In this document: piece by piece, positions 1 to 9,038 of the stretch | Layout of the letters: the number at the start of each line of letters is the position of its first letter | Position numbering within the stretch: position 1 is the stretch's first letter | Source: Bathynomus jamesi | Lineage: Eukaryota; Arthropoda; Malacostraca; Isopoda; Cirolanidae | DNA length: 64,000 nt | Assembly: GCA_023014485.1 (NCBI GenBank) | Contig: JAJOZX010003211.1 | Location: forward strand, 262,001-326,000 | Direction of reading: 5' to 3' | Program-made: the position numbers and the translations under genes | Notes under the pieces: model-generated | Databases searched by the model: none | What the model was told of the DNA's origin: nothing | What the model saw: only the letters and a program-made list of their open reading frames with translations

Positions 1-2
1 GT

Positions 3-506
3 CGATCGTGGTTGCGGCTTTATAGCAGTACTCTTAGCACGTATTTTTCTGTACAAAATACACGGACTCAAAAAATTTGGCTGCCTACGGTCGTGGAGCG
101 TGCCCGTAAACTAGCTGTAGACTGTGAACTTGAATTTGACTGTAATATGGGTCCTGAAGAGCTGAGAAGGGTAGAACAGGAAATGAATGTCCGCATAGTT
201 GTATTTGGGTTGGATGATCGTCGTAGGACTGTGTATGTTTTTAAAAGCTGTGTGAGAGATCGTACAAGACCCCTACTTATTTTAGGATTGTCAGGGACGA
301 CGTATCTCCCCATCCGTAATATAAGGTGGCTTTACGCGAGTTATGACAAAAGTCGAAAATATGGGAGACATCATGATTTGTGTAAGGGGTGCCTCGAGTT
401 TGCGGATGATATAGTGAGACATTGTAAAGAATGTCACATGGTATGTGAGCAGTGTAAAAGCACCAAATGTGAAAGCCGTGTAGTTGAAGCTGAGAAGAGA
501 CTGTGA
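3..506 (+). CDS. N-terminal segment of protein-primed family B DNA polymerase (5' end off window)
   Basis: The frame is open from the left window edge, so the true start lies outside; the only nearby start-like codon is TTG at 12. The last third carries a Cys/His cluster (Cys 124, 127, 138, 141, 145, 148 and 153 counted from that TTG), a plausible zinc-binding module like those ahead of the exonuclease domain in Polinton/Maverick and adintovirus-type polymerases. The stop at 504-506 overlaps the next frame, in which a second cysteine series continues at once and the catalytic domains follow. I infer that both pieces were one protein, now separated by a one-frame shift between about 484 and 506. 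I see no classic slippery heptamer there, so mutation is more likely than programmed frameshifting. The alternative is two genuinely separate overlapping proteins. Confidence 0.6.
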   Translation, partial: RSWLRLYSSTLSTYFSVQNTRTQKIWLPTVVERARKLAVDCELEFDCNMGPEELRRVEQEMNVRIVVFGLDDRRRTVYVFKSCVRDRTRPLLILGLSGTTYLPIRNIRWLYASYDKSRKYGRHHDLCKGCLEFADDIVRHCKECHMVCEQCKSTKCESRVVEAEKRL

Positions 507-3438
507 TGTGTGTAGACGCACATTTTTCAATAATAGCTGTTTTGATTTCCATAAATCAATTGGTACGTGCAGGAAAATGAGAATCTGTGAATGTGGTATG
601 TTTCACACAATGGATAATTGGGGGAAATTTAAGCATAAGTGTGACGTAATTCACTGTCCTACATGCCAGGAGGAATATAAGGCGGATGGAGTAAAGCATA
701 TGTGTTATATGAAAGATGCTAAGCCTAAAAATAACCCTTGTATAACTGTATACTACGATATAGAAACATATACGAACGCCGAAACCAAAGAGGTAATTCC
801 ACATTTACTTGTGAGCCAGACCATCTGTGATGAGTGTATGGGTATCGAATGTGACGAGTGCCCCAAATGCGGTAAACGGACAAACGTTTTTAAAACGAAT
901 GTCCGCTATAGTCCTGTGAAACTATTTGTGTCCTATATTGTCAAGTTAGCCGACAAGTTCAAAAAAATGACTGTGTATATTCTCGCCCATAACGGGGCAA
1001 AGTTTGACACGCAGTTCCTTTATAAGGAGTTGCTTGAACACGAATCCTCTGAGATATTTACAGGTGATCCATTGAAAAGAGGCAACAAATTAATACAGAT
1101 GCAGATAAGAGGCAATGTACAATTTAAAGATACTTTATTATTCACACCTTGTAAATTAGCAAAGCTACCCAAGGTGATGGGAGTAGCAGCTGAAGTTTCC
1201 AAAGAATACTTCCCTTACACTTTCCTCACCAGCGAGACTTTAAACTACGTAGGCCCACCACCCCCCAAACATTATTTTGACTGTATGGATGAACGTGAAG
1301 ACTTTGATCGATACTACGACAGTTTTAATGAAAGTAACCCTTATAATATAGCTGATGAATGTGAGCGTTATTGCGTGAATGATGTGCGCGTGCTTAGAGT
1401 ATGTTTCCAGGCCTTTAGAAGGATGTACATAGCCCGTTTCAAATGCGATCCACTGCAAGTCGCAACCACCATCGCATCATTATGTTTTACGGTGTTCAAG
1501 AATAACTTCATGCCGAAAGACACCTTAGCCATTATTCACCGAAACAATCCCCGCAGTTACGGGCACAAGGCTATTTACTGGCTCATACACCTACAGCAAC
1601 AGACAGGTGTATACATAAAGCACGCCCGCAACACGGGTGAAGTACCCATTAAGATTAATGGACGTGTTTTTTGGGTTGATGGGTTAAGTGAAAACCGTGT
1701 CACTGGTGTGAAGACTGTGTACTCCTTTAACGGTTGCTGGTGGCATGGATGCCCCCGTCCTGAGTGCGGAATCACCGGAGATATCCACGGTAGGTCTCCT
1801 GCCGACTGTCTTGCATCGACCCGCACCCGCGATCAACTTATAGGATCACAGTTCACTCACAAAGTCTTGTGGGAGCATGAATATGATGCACGGATGGAGA
1901 CAGACGAGGTGTACCGTGAGGAAATAAACACGATCAAGCGTTCAATGGTGCTGGATCCTCTCAAATGTGGTGATAGCTTGTTTGGAGGACGTACAAATCC
2001 TTTCAGACTATACTTTCCACCTACGGAGGGCGTGAAGCTCCATTACTACGATTTCTGTTCTTTATACCCATACGTGATGAAGAGCAATCCGTACCCCGTG
2101 GGCGCTCCTGAGAAACTGGTGGGACCTAGCCTACCCTCCATCAATGAATTTTCAAAAAATTTGAATGATCGTTACTTTGGGCTCTCTTTCGTAGACGTAC
2201 TCCCCCCACGCAATTTATGGATGCCGATCTTACCTGTCGTTATCGACGACAAGCTCATGTTTCCCCTGTGCGTGAAGTGCGCGGAAGAGGATAACGGCGA
2301 TTGTAACCATATACCCCACCAGCGTAAGATCAGAGGCGTATATACAAGTCCTGAGCTGGCCCTAGCCGTACGCCATGGTTATAGAATACTGAAGATACAT
2401 GAGGTGTGGAGGTTTCAGAAGCTACCCAACCTTTTCACACCATATATAAACGCCTTTTTGAAGGATAAGGTTGAGGCATCAGGGTATCCGCGAGGAGTTG
2501 ATACCGAAGATGAAAAGTCTGCCTATATTCAACGTTACCGCGACCGCGAAGGTATACAACTTGATCGTGTCCAAATTGTAAAGAATCCTGGCAAGCGCTT
2601 TAGTGCAAAGTTGTGTCTAAACAGTCTATGGGGAAAATTTGCGCAGAATACCGGCAGACGGAGCATTCATTTGGCACAAAGTTATAGCGATGTCTGGGAT
2701 TATGCCAATGCCCCCGATAAAGAGGTCATGGAGATCGTGAATGTAGGTAATACTTACATAATAAAGTACAACAACACTGAATTTGCCACAGATACCTCAA
2801 GGGTTACAAACATACCTGTGGCCAGCTTCACAACAGCCTACGCCCGTATAAAACTTTGGAGTCTATTGCATTCTCTTGGGCGGAGAGTATTGTATGCCGA
2901 TACAGATAGCGTGATATTCACAGAGAGGGAGGGTGAATACATGCCCGCTATTGGGGAGTTCCTCGGCGAGCTCACTGATGAGATCAAGGACGAGTATGGG
3001 GACAACGCTTACGCCGACTCTTTTGTCTCAACTGGACCTAAGACTTATGGGGTACGGGTCAGGGTGGGGGAGGAAATGAAATATATCGTGAAGGCAAAGG
3101 GTATTACGCTCAACCATGCGAATCGGCGGGTTGTTAACTTTGAATCGTTGAAGGATCTAGTATGTTTGGACGATGATGAGGGCGAACAACCTTCCCAACT
3201 AATTGTAGGCACCCACAATTTTCGGGCGCATAAGCTGGGGGGCGTGAAGGAACTTAGGGGTACGAAGGTGTGCCGTAACACCTATAGGAAACGTTACAGT
3301 TACCTGGTACCTATGATACCGTACCCTTTGGATACCATAACGTATGATGCTTTTATTGTTAACTCACACGTATTTGTCTTGTATATAATCGTATCTATTG
3401 ATTTATTACACGTATTTGTAAATATATATATAACTTGA
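484..3438 (+). CDS. polB: protein-primed family B DNA polymerase, catalytic part (Polinton/adintovirus-like)
   Basis: Template-directed DNA synthesis for a self-replicating viral-like element. The 984 residues show, in order: a Cys/His-rich N-terminus (about 7-75); exonuclease Exo I (DIE at 92-94), Exo II (N170 with FD at 174-175) and Exo III (Y...D at 296-300); a GCWWHGC-type cysteine block near 418-429, as found in many DNA_pol_B_2 proteins; Pol A (DFCSLYPY, 523-530); Pol B (KLCLNSLWGKFA, 709-720); and Pol C (YADTDSV, 804-810). A KTYG motif follows. All catalytic acidic residues look intact over more than 950 codons without a stop, so decay is slight. An extra CxxC series (about 116-131) sits between Exo I and Exo II. 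The last 30 or so residues are encoded by an AT-rich tandem repeat and are probably read-through beyond the original C-terminus. The family call is from motifs; assignment to Polinton rather than another polB-bearing element is inference. Confidence 0.88.
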   Translation: MKLRRDCDVCRRTFFNNSCFDFHKSIGTCRKMRICECGMFHTMDNWGKFKHKCDVIHCPTCQEEYKADGVKHMCYMKDAKPKNNPCITVYYDIETYTNAETKEVIPHLLVSQTICDECMGIECDECPKCGKRTNVFKTNVRYSPVKLFVSYIVKLADKFKKMTVYILAHNGAKFDTQFLYKELLEHESSEIFTGDPLKRGNKLIQMQIRGNVQFKDTLLFTPCKLAKLPKVMGVAAEVSKEYFPYTFLTSETLNYVGPPPPKHYFDCMDEREDFDRYYDSFNESNPYNIADECERYCVNDVRVLRVCFQAFRRMYIARFKCDPLQVATTIASLCFTVFKNNFMPKDTLAIIHRNNPRSYGHKAIYWLIHLQQQTGVYIKHARNTGEVPIKINGRVFWVDGLSENRVTGVKTVYSFNGCWWHGCPRPECGITGDIHGRSPADCLASTRTRDQLIGSQFTHKVLWEHEYDARMETDEVYREEINTIKRSMVLDPLKCGDSLFGGRTNPFRLYFPPTEGVKLHYYDFCSLYPYVMKSNPYPVGAPEKLVGPSLPSINEFSKNLNDRYFGLSFVDVLPPRNLWMPILPVVIDDKLMFPLCVKCAEEDNGDCNHIPHQRKIRGVYTSPELALAVRHGYRILKIHEVWRFQKLPNLFTPYINAFLKDKVEASGYPRGVDTEDEKSAYIQRYRDREGIQLDRVQIVKNPGKRFSAKLCLNSLWGKFAQNTGRRSIHLAQSYSDVWDYANAPDKEVMEIVNVGNTYIIKYNNTEFATDTSRVTNIPVASFTTAYARIKLWSLLHSLGRRVLYADTDSVIFTEREGEYMPAIGEFLGELTDEIKDEYGDNAYADSFVSTGPKTYGVRVRVGEEMKYIVKAKGITLNHANRRVVNFESLKDLVCLDDDEGEQPSQLIVGTHNFRAHKLGGVKELRGTKVCRNTYRKRYSYLVPMIPYPLDTITYDAFIVNSHVFVLYIIVSIDLLHVFVNIYIT

Positions 3439-3585
3439 ATATCTCGTTTATTAAATCGTATTTGTAAAGTATCTATTGATTTATTACACGTATTTGTAAA
3501 TATATATATAACTTGAATATCTCGTTTATTAAATCGTATTTGTAAATATATATAACTTGGATATCTCGTTTATTAAATAAATCAT
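3340..3585 (+). repeat. AT-rich tandem repeat, 78-bp unit
   Basis: A unit beginning TATCTATTGATTTATTACAC recurs with a 78-bp period (starts near 3392 and 3470), followed by a shorter third copy of its TATAACTTGRATATCTCG half. It follows the conserved part of the polymerase gene and encodes its apparent C-terminal tail. Confidence 0.85.
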
Positions 3586-3611
3586 GTTTCAATTAGCGTT
3601 TCACTTTCTCC

Positions 3612-3612
<1 letters not shown>

Positions 3613-3649
<37 letters not shown>
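3613..3649 (+). repeat. (GT)n microsatellite
   Basis: An uninterrupted GT run of about 18 units. Downstream, a 17-bp unit around CAGATCAGACGTGTATT is repeated directly twice (about 3741-3774). Between 3650 and 3830 I see no supported gene. Confidence 0.95.
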
Positions 3650-3653
<4 letters not shown>

Positions 3654-3835
3654 TTCTAAGCTCCGCCCACTGTAAGACCGTGAGTCATGCTACTATCTGG
3701 GAGTCCCTGCGTGGTCAGTCGACTGCAGTAAGCCCGAGAGATCAGACGTGTATTCAGATCAGACGTGTATTCAAATAGCTACCTTTAATATTGCTTGTAC
3801 AACGTTTATGAAATGGTATTCAGCAAAGTGTCAGG

Positions 3836-4363
3836 ATGTGGTGGATACCGAAAAACTTCCTATTCCTCCCTCCTATACCTCTTTTAAAAACATTGGATTG
3901 TGCGAAGTTCCAAGATGTACAAATACTCTACGGATGTTCTGGTGAGATCGTTGAAGGCTTTCGTTGCACAGACGATGTGCTGAAGTATACTGCAGAGCTA
4001 AACTTTATAAAGTCTCACATACACCGTGAAGTAAAAGAAACAACGCGTGCAGAAGAGAAGCAGCAGGTATGGATAATGAGCCTTGCGGATGGGTGGTGTG
4101 ACAAGCGGTATTACGTCATGCTACACCATGTCGATTACTCATACCCTACGACTGAAAATGTGAATCTCGTGATCATGGACAATCTTAAGTATTTTTATCA
4201 CTATATTAACGTATATCATGATGAGGTTCGTAGTGAGGTTGTGGCTAGTGCCCTGCGTGAGTTTTTAACAGACTTTAGAGACGAGTATCGTTTGATGGGC
4301 AGAAAGGAAAAATATGAGCATATGTTCCTCTCAAATAGTGCGCCGGAGTGTGAAGATGTTTAG
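3836..4363 (+). CDS. uncharacterised ORF of the polymerase island
   Basis: I do not recognise this protein (up to 175 residues). It is rich in charged and aromatic residues, with no signal peptide or membrane segment. The central part (about residues 45-165) looks like a compact soluble domain with many Tyr, His and Asp. The N-terminal start is uncertain: another frame opens with an ATG at 3918 and runs briefly before a stop, so the real start may be elsewhere or the gene may carry a small indel. It lies on the same strand as the polymerase, about 400 bases downstream, and its base composition resembles the island rather than the AT-rich flank. A structural or regulatory protein of the element is possible but not shown. 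Confidence 0.4.
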   Translation: MWWIPKNFLFLPPIPLLKTLDCAKFQDVQILYGCSGEIVEGFRCTDDVLKYTAELNFIKSHIHREVKETTRAEEKQQVWIMSLADGWCDKRYYVMLHHVDYSYPTTENVNLVIMDNLKYFYHYINVYHDEVRSEVVASALREFLTDFRDEYRLMGRKEKYEHMFLSNSAPECEDV

Positions 4364-4587
4364 TAAAACATAAAATGTTCCTAGTTCTTATCCTGAGGTA
4401 AAATGTCTGGTGCGTAGGCTGGTAGTGATGAAATTAATTCTTGTACCGGAAAAACAAATATGTACAACAATTCGGTACGACTCGCGGATCATACGAACAA
4501 GCCCATTCACGTATCATCGAGTCAGCCGCCCGTCGAACCGTTCCTGCCTACCTGCGTGCCTCACGCGGCTCATAGTTATCTCAGAGC

Positions 4588-4956
4588 TTGAACCGAGTGG
4601 ACGTGCGCTCCTCGAATACGATGGAACTTCCTTTGAGCAGCATTCTCAACGCCTCGTACGATGTGTCCGTGACGAAATCGTTGCGCGTGTTCAGGCGTAA
4701 TTCCGGTACCATTAGCTATGTACTGGAAACGGAGTGTAGACAAACAAACAAACGGGTTTATTTAAGTGTCGAGGAGATGAATAGAATCTTCGTGATAGTT
4801 GAGAAGTGGAGTGAAGATCGTTATAAAATACCTGCTAACGTAGGTACAAGAAGAGAGCAGATTAGTGACGCACCCTCATACGCCGTTGTATGTACGTTGT
4901 GTATAAATAACGATCGGCCGTGCATTGATATACCTGATGTGGAAGAATGCTTCTGA
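4588..4956 (+). CDS. uncharacterised small ORF, weakly PC4/ssDNA-binding-like
   Basis: Up to 122 residues, no confident family. A stretch around residues 33-75 alternates hydrophobic and polar residues and includes VYLSVEEMNRI, which is vaguely like the beta-strand-to-helix end of PC4-type single-strand-binding folds; this is only an impression. An in-frame ATG at 4621 may be the true start. An upstream frame (ATG near 4466) ends within a few bases of this ORF's start, and another overlapping frame runs 4410-4700, so an indel may have split a longer gene. The 3' end overlaps the next ORF by 32 bases, the compact overlap expected of viral-type gene packing. Confidence 0.4.
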   Translation: MNRVDVRSSNTMELPLSSILNASYDVSVTKSLRVFRRNSGTISYVLETECRQTNKRVYLSVEEMNRIFVIVEKWSEDRYKIPANVGTRREQISDAPSYAVVCTLCINNDRPCIDIPDVEECF

Positions 4957-5311
4957 TAATAACGCTCTTGTTCCTACGCGAAACCGTTTCATCCTCGACA
5001 GAATGTTTGAAATCGTCGGATTCCGCAAGCTGAAACCTATATTAGACGCGCGTGTTACGGACATGCTTTATTTTGATACAGTACTTGAATACGCCTACAC
5101 CGCTCTGCTCGATGGGTTTACCGAGTGTAGGGCTGGTGAGACTGGTCTAGTGCTGGATGTTTATTTAAAAAGTTTAGACTCTTTGAAATACCATGAACTT
5201 TGGTACAAAGCAATTGATCGGTACAAGGCTGAACTCACCTACACCGTTCACCCTGAAGAACTATTTCTTTATATAACGCGCAGTTGTTTCAATTGCCGCT
5301 ATGTTGAGTGA
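4925..5311 (+). CDS. uncharacterised ORF overlapping its neighbours
   Basis: A 128-residue protein with no recognised family. The upstream ATG gives a few unlikely residues (MIYLMWKNAS) and an in-frame ATG at 5004 may be the real start. The remainder is predicted to be largely helical and acidic, without membrane segments. Four cysteines are scattered and do not form an obvious zinc site. It overlaps the ORF before it by 32 bases and the one after it by 11 bases, all on one strand, so the three look like one expression cassette. Function unknown. Confidence 0.42.
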   Translation: MIYLMWKNASDNNALVPTRNRFILDRMFEIVGFRKLKPILDARVTDMLYFDTVLEYAYTALLDGFTECRAGETGLVLDVYLKSLDSLKYHELWYKAIDRYKAELTYTVHPEELFLYITRSCFNCRYVE

Positions 5312-5645
5312 GTTCACGATTGAAAAGCTCGAGTCGGTAGAAATAAACCCTCGATTGGAAAAGCGTGCTTATAAACTTGTGTTTAATAATGTAGCTAACG
5401 ATGAACTCTTTGTGCGTGCTTTTGATTGTATTCTAGACGTATTTAAAGATGACTTACCAACCGGTTGTAAAGTGGGAACAAAAATAGTACTGAACGATAT
5501 GAAAGCCCTTCATATCGAATACAGGTTTCCCTATACTTTAAGCGGTGAAATATTATTAAGCCGCATATACTGCGTAATGCAGAGCAATAATGATGTAATT
5601 GTAAACTCGATTAAGACCGAGTTTAGTATTTTGAAAAAAAAGTGA
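5301..5645 (+). CDS. uncharacterised ORF, last gene of the polymerase island
   Basis: A 114-residue protein starting MLSEFTIEKLESVE with a normal ATG. It has a mixed alpha/beta look, a basic LKKK C-terminus and no cysteine cluster. It overlaps the preceding ORF by 11 bases. Its stop falls at the first unit of a 73-bp tandem repeat, as the polymerase gene's end falls in a 78-bp repeat; the two gene blocks of the island are thus each closed by an AT-rich array. I cannot assign a function. Confidence 0.45.
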   Translation: MLSEFTIEKLESVEINPRLEKRAYKLVFNNVANDELFVRAFDCILDVFKDDLPTGCKVGTKIVLNDMKALHIEYRFPYTLSGEILLSRIYCVMQSNNDVIVNSIKTEFSILKKK

Positions 5646-5900
5646 AATGTATTTATATATTTTGCTTGATATTTCTCCTGTACTGTTATGATTATATGCA
5701 TATTTCTATTATTATTGAAATGTATTTATATATTTTGCGTGATATTTCCCCTGTACTGTTATGATTATATGCATATTTCTATTATTATTGAAATGTATTT
5801 ATATATTTTGCGTGATATTTCCCCTGTACTGTTATGATTATATGCATATTTCTATTATTATTGAAATGTATATTTATTTCTATATATTTATAATAAACAG
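5644..5900 (+). repeat. 73-bp tandem repeat, three units plus a partial
   Basis: Units begin GAAATGTATTTATATATTTT at 5644, 5717 and 5790, with a degenerate start at 5863. Units two and three are nearly identical and the first differs at a couple of positions, which suggests recent amplification. Confidence 0.95.
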
Positions 5901-5984
5901 AATGATGCAATGTTGTTTTACTTAATTATATCATGTTACGGCTTCTAAACCTACTACCGGTATTCTAAACCAACTTTTAAGAAA

Positions 5985-6310
5985 TATAATAATGTATACA
6001 ATGGTATCGCTAAAAAGTGGTATCTGGCAACTCAAGCCATTTACGCCTTCTAAGCCAACTGGCTGATTAGGAGTCTATAATAATGTATACAATGGTATCG
6101 CTAAAAAGTGGTATCTGGCAACTCAAGCCATTTACGCCTTCTAAGCCAACTGGCTGATTAGGAGTCTATAATAATGTATACAATGGTATCGCTAAAAAGT
6201 GGTATCTGGCAACTCAGTCTTCGATTAAAATTAAATGAATACATGGCGCTATCTGGCAACTCAAGCCATTTACGCCTTCTAAGCCAACTGGCTGATTAGG
6301 AGCCTATAAA
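5985..6310 (+). repeat. 91-bp tandem repeat, two full units and an interrupted third
   Basis: Units start TATAATAATGTATACAATGG at 5985, 6076 and 6167. The third is interrupted after CTGGCAACTCA by about 45 bases and then resumes. Each unit contains TCTGGCAACTCAAGCCA and GCCAACTGGCTGATTAGGAG. The array ends at GCCTATAAAACA, which contains a TATA-like box, but I see no gene immediately downstream. Confidence 0.93.
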
Positions 6311-6559
6311 ACAACGCCTACTCGGCTGAAGTCTTAATATGCACTTGGCTCCTGCCAGGTGAACACCTCTCCTCCTTCTTTCTCTTGGGGGATAACGCCG
6401 CCTCCAAGTTTTCCTTGTTGCACCTGCAGCACCCCCCCCTTTGGGGGAATTTTTTTTCTTTTTCTTTTTTTGCAACACCCCCACCCCCCTTTACAACAAA
6501 CCCCCACCCCCTTTTGCAACATCACATAATAACTTGCAACATTCTTGCACTCTCCCCTT
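6311..6559. other. C-rich and poly-T low-complexity spacer, no gene seen
   Basis: Alternating runs of C and T (about 6427-6520) dominate this stretch. Short frames through it are composition artefacts. It separates the polymerase island from the LINE region. Confidence 0.7.
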
Positions 6560-6935
6560 TTGCGGCTATACTACTACCAAGCATAGTGATAAAATCTAAA
6601 TACAAAATTGCGTATGACACTGGCACAGTTAGGCACCTTATTGACTACAAACAGCATACTGGCACTAGAAGGAGCACCATTTATAAATCTTGGGGTTCTT
6701 AATAAATTCCTAAAAATATTACTATATGCTACATACAGTTTTCTCATATTATACAGCCTGTAGTTGCACTACAGATGAGCTGTATACACTGAGGTATAAA
6801 AAGTTTTGAAGATCAACTTAGCATCTAATGTACACATATGAAATTTTCTAATCAAAGTATTTCCCTGAGCATATAATTGTCTACACTACCTGAGAATATC
6901 ACAGTCATCTGAAAGACTATCAGTTAGTATATGGC

Positions 6936-7674
6936 CAGTGCTGTGCCCGCTAACTATCACAAAATTTAGCGCTACTAACGCTAACGCTAAGTATTTTAAC
7001 AGTTAGTGCTGCTAACGCTAATTTTGTCGCTAATTTTTTCTGAAACCTCCCTAATTTATATATGTTCTGCCTTACATATATTAGCAAACACCTTGATATA
7101 ATTGGTTGCTAAGGTACAAAAATGTGACGTTATAGTCTACGAAAATGAAAACACTTTTATGTAGGAGTCAAGTTACTTTCGTATATATTAATAGGGAAAA
7201 CAAACCCACAGAAGAATAAATTCTATTCAATTTATACGTCTATATTTAATTCCAATACACAAACCGAAACTCAAATAAAATATTGACAGAGAGAGTAAAT
7301 TATATCAAAACTTGAATGTTTCATTAATACAACAGATTAGAGAATAAAAATGGATATTACTAAAACAGTGATGTGGCGAATTGCATTCATTTTCAAAACA
7401 AACAAAAACATTAGAACCTCTACAAAAACCTCTACATGTTGATGTCATGATCGACTTGAAGTTAGTGCCGCGTCAGTCTTTTATAATAGAGATTGCTGAT
7501 TGCTATCGGCGAACCAAATTTTAGTACAAGTGATTTTGAAAAATTAGCGCTTGACTTTCTCTAAAAACTTAGAGCCGCTACCTGCTTCGGGAACAATTTT
7601 GAAAATTAACGACGCCAACAGTATCGCTAATAAAAAGTTAGCGGCGGTAATTAGCGGCGCTAATCCCAGCACTG
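6936..7674. mobile_element. hAT-like non-autonomous element with GCTAA-rich ends
   Basis: Termini are CAGTGCTGTGCCCGCTAAC and, read inward from the right, CAGTGCTGGGATTAGCGCC. The flanks TATATGGC and TATGTCGC are a diverged 8-bp target duplication inside LINE-A sequence. Subterminal GCTAACGCTAAC motifs are repeated in both orientations, a usual hAT feature. The interior shows no convincing transposase. Confidence 0.72.
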
Positions 7675-7975
7675 TATGTCGCCAAGATACTTGGTCTGGG
7701 TTACTTCTGACAGCATTCATTTGAAATTCAGGAAATTTTACTGTACATATATACTTGTAGGCCTTGGTCCTCCTAATCATATGACTTTTAGCAGGATTAT
7801 ATTTTGTCGTTATCCTTCCCATACCTTTCACAAACTTTCAAAAGTGTGCTGAACCCTTTAATTAACAGATGGAGAAAGAAATAAGAACTAGATCATCTGC
7901 ATACATCAGATGATTACTAATCATTGTACCAAGATAGCACCTATTTTACAGGTGTTCAGTACAACAGACAGATTA

Positions 7976-8989
7976 CACTGCCCAACAAAAAAAAAAATTT
8001 TTGCTGCTGATTTAATTCTAAGACCTGTTTCTGGATAATATTGATGTGCTGATTTAAAAAATCACCTTAGATTTTGTCCATCACATCAGGTTTTCGTGCA
8101 ATGCAATATGGCTATTTTGGGTGATCCATGAAGGGCGCTTATCAAAATTGATGATTTTTGAGACCTGTTAACAGTTGTTTTGCTGTTAAAATTTTATCTG
8201 TGGAATACGCAGATCTGTGCATTAAATCTAACGGTCATGTACAACATATTAAAATCTTGGGTATCTGTGATTTCCCCAGGTGTGAGCGTGAGGTGTGAGA
8301 GATTTCCCATTGGCGGAGTGAGAGCAGCCGGTTCCGCTAGTGACGTTACTTGTAAACTTTCAGCAGTTGGGTTGCAACATGAGCATTAAAGTTCACTATC
8401 TCAACAGTCATCTGGATAAATTTCCAGAAAATCTTGGTGATGTTAGTGAAGAGCAAGGTGAAAGGTTCCACTAAGATATCAAAGTGATGGAAGAACGATA
8501 CCAAGGAAGAGGGGATACCCATATGATGGCTGACTACTGCTGGAGCCTGCAAAGAGATTGTCTTGACATCTCTCATTCTAGGAAGTCCTATAAGAGAAAA
8601 TTTATCAGCACTGAAAAGTAAGAAAACAAGAAAAAGACAATGTTAAGAAAACTGGTCCCGTGCTTGCTTTAATATGGATTCATTTTTTGCTTATTTAAAC
8701 ACTTTTAATCACTTTATGTGTCAATATTACCATTGTATATTAAAGTTCACTCCCTGCACAATTGTTTACTTTTCCATGCTGATTCTGAGTATGTAAAAAC
8801 TTATTTTTTTAAAAGAAAAAAAATTGGGCATAACCCTGCCAAAATGCGATATCTCCAAAATATCCGTATTTGATTGCTCGAAAACCTGACGTGATAGGCA
8901 AAAACTAAGGTGATTTTTGAAATCAGCACACCAAAGTTACCTAAAAACAGGTGTTAGGATTAAATCAGCAAAATTGGTGTTGGGCAGTG
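7976..8989 (+). mobile_element. CACTG-ended DNA transposon with 3-bp TTA target duplication
   Basis: Both ends begin CACTGCCCAACA; inverted similarity extends about 90 bases inward (both arms share GTGCTGATTT and AATCACCTTAG). Flanks are TTA on both sides, and the surrounding LINE-A continues on each side. Terminus and TSD fit a CACTA/CMC-like group better than hAT; this is inference. It carries a fossil protein fragment at 8349-8621. Confidence 0.75.
8349..8621 (+). pseudogene. C-terminal fragment of a transposon-associated protein with one stop
   Basis: The frame reads from LVNFQQLGCNM through SHLDKFPENLG and EEQGERFH, meets a TAA, then continues as DIKVMEERYQGRGD and MMADYCWSLQRD to a natural stop. 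I recognise this block, from memory, as the C-terminus of an uncharacterised protein found in many copies in invertebrate genomes and in cnidarians. The stop sits where the block normally has Gln (CAA to TAA), so it is a point-mutation pseudogene. The upstream two thirds of the protein are absent, consistent with an internally deleted element. There is no sign of host use. Confidence 0.75.
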
Positions 8990-9038
8990 TTATTCATATA
9001 AATATTGAATAAATAGGGGGATAATAGCCCTCCCTGCC

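Noticed and set aside
484..506. Programmed -1 frameshift in the polymerase gene
   Set aside because: No X-XXY-YYZ slippery site or evident downstream structure in the overlap; a simple indel is sufficient.
6296..6702. Pro/Phe- or Gly/Lys-rich proteins
   Set aside because: Produced by C and T homopolymer runs; no domain, both strands open because of low complexity.
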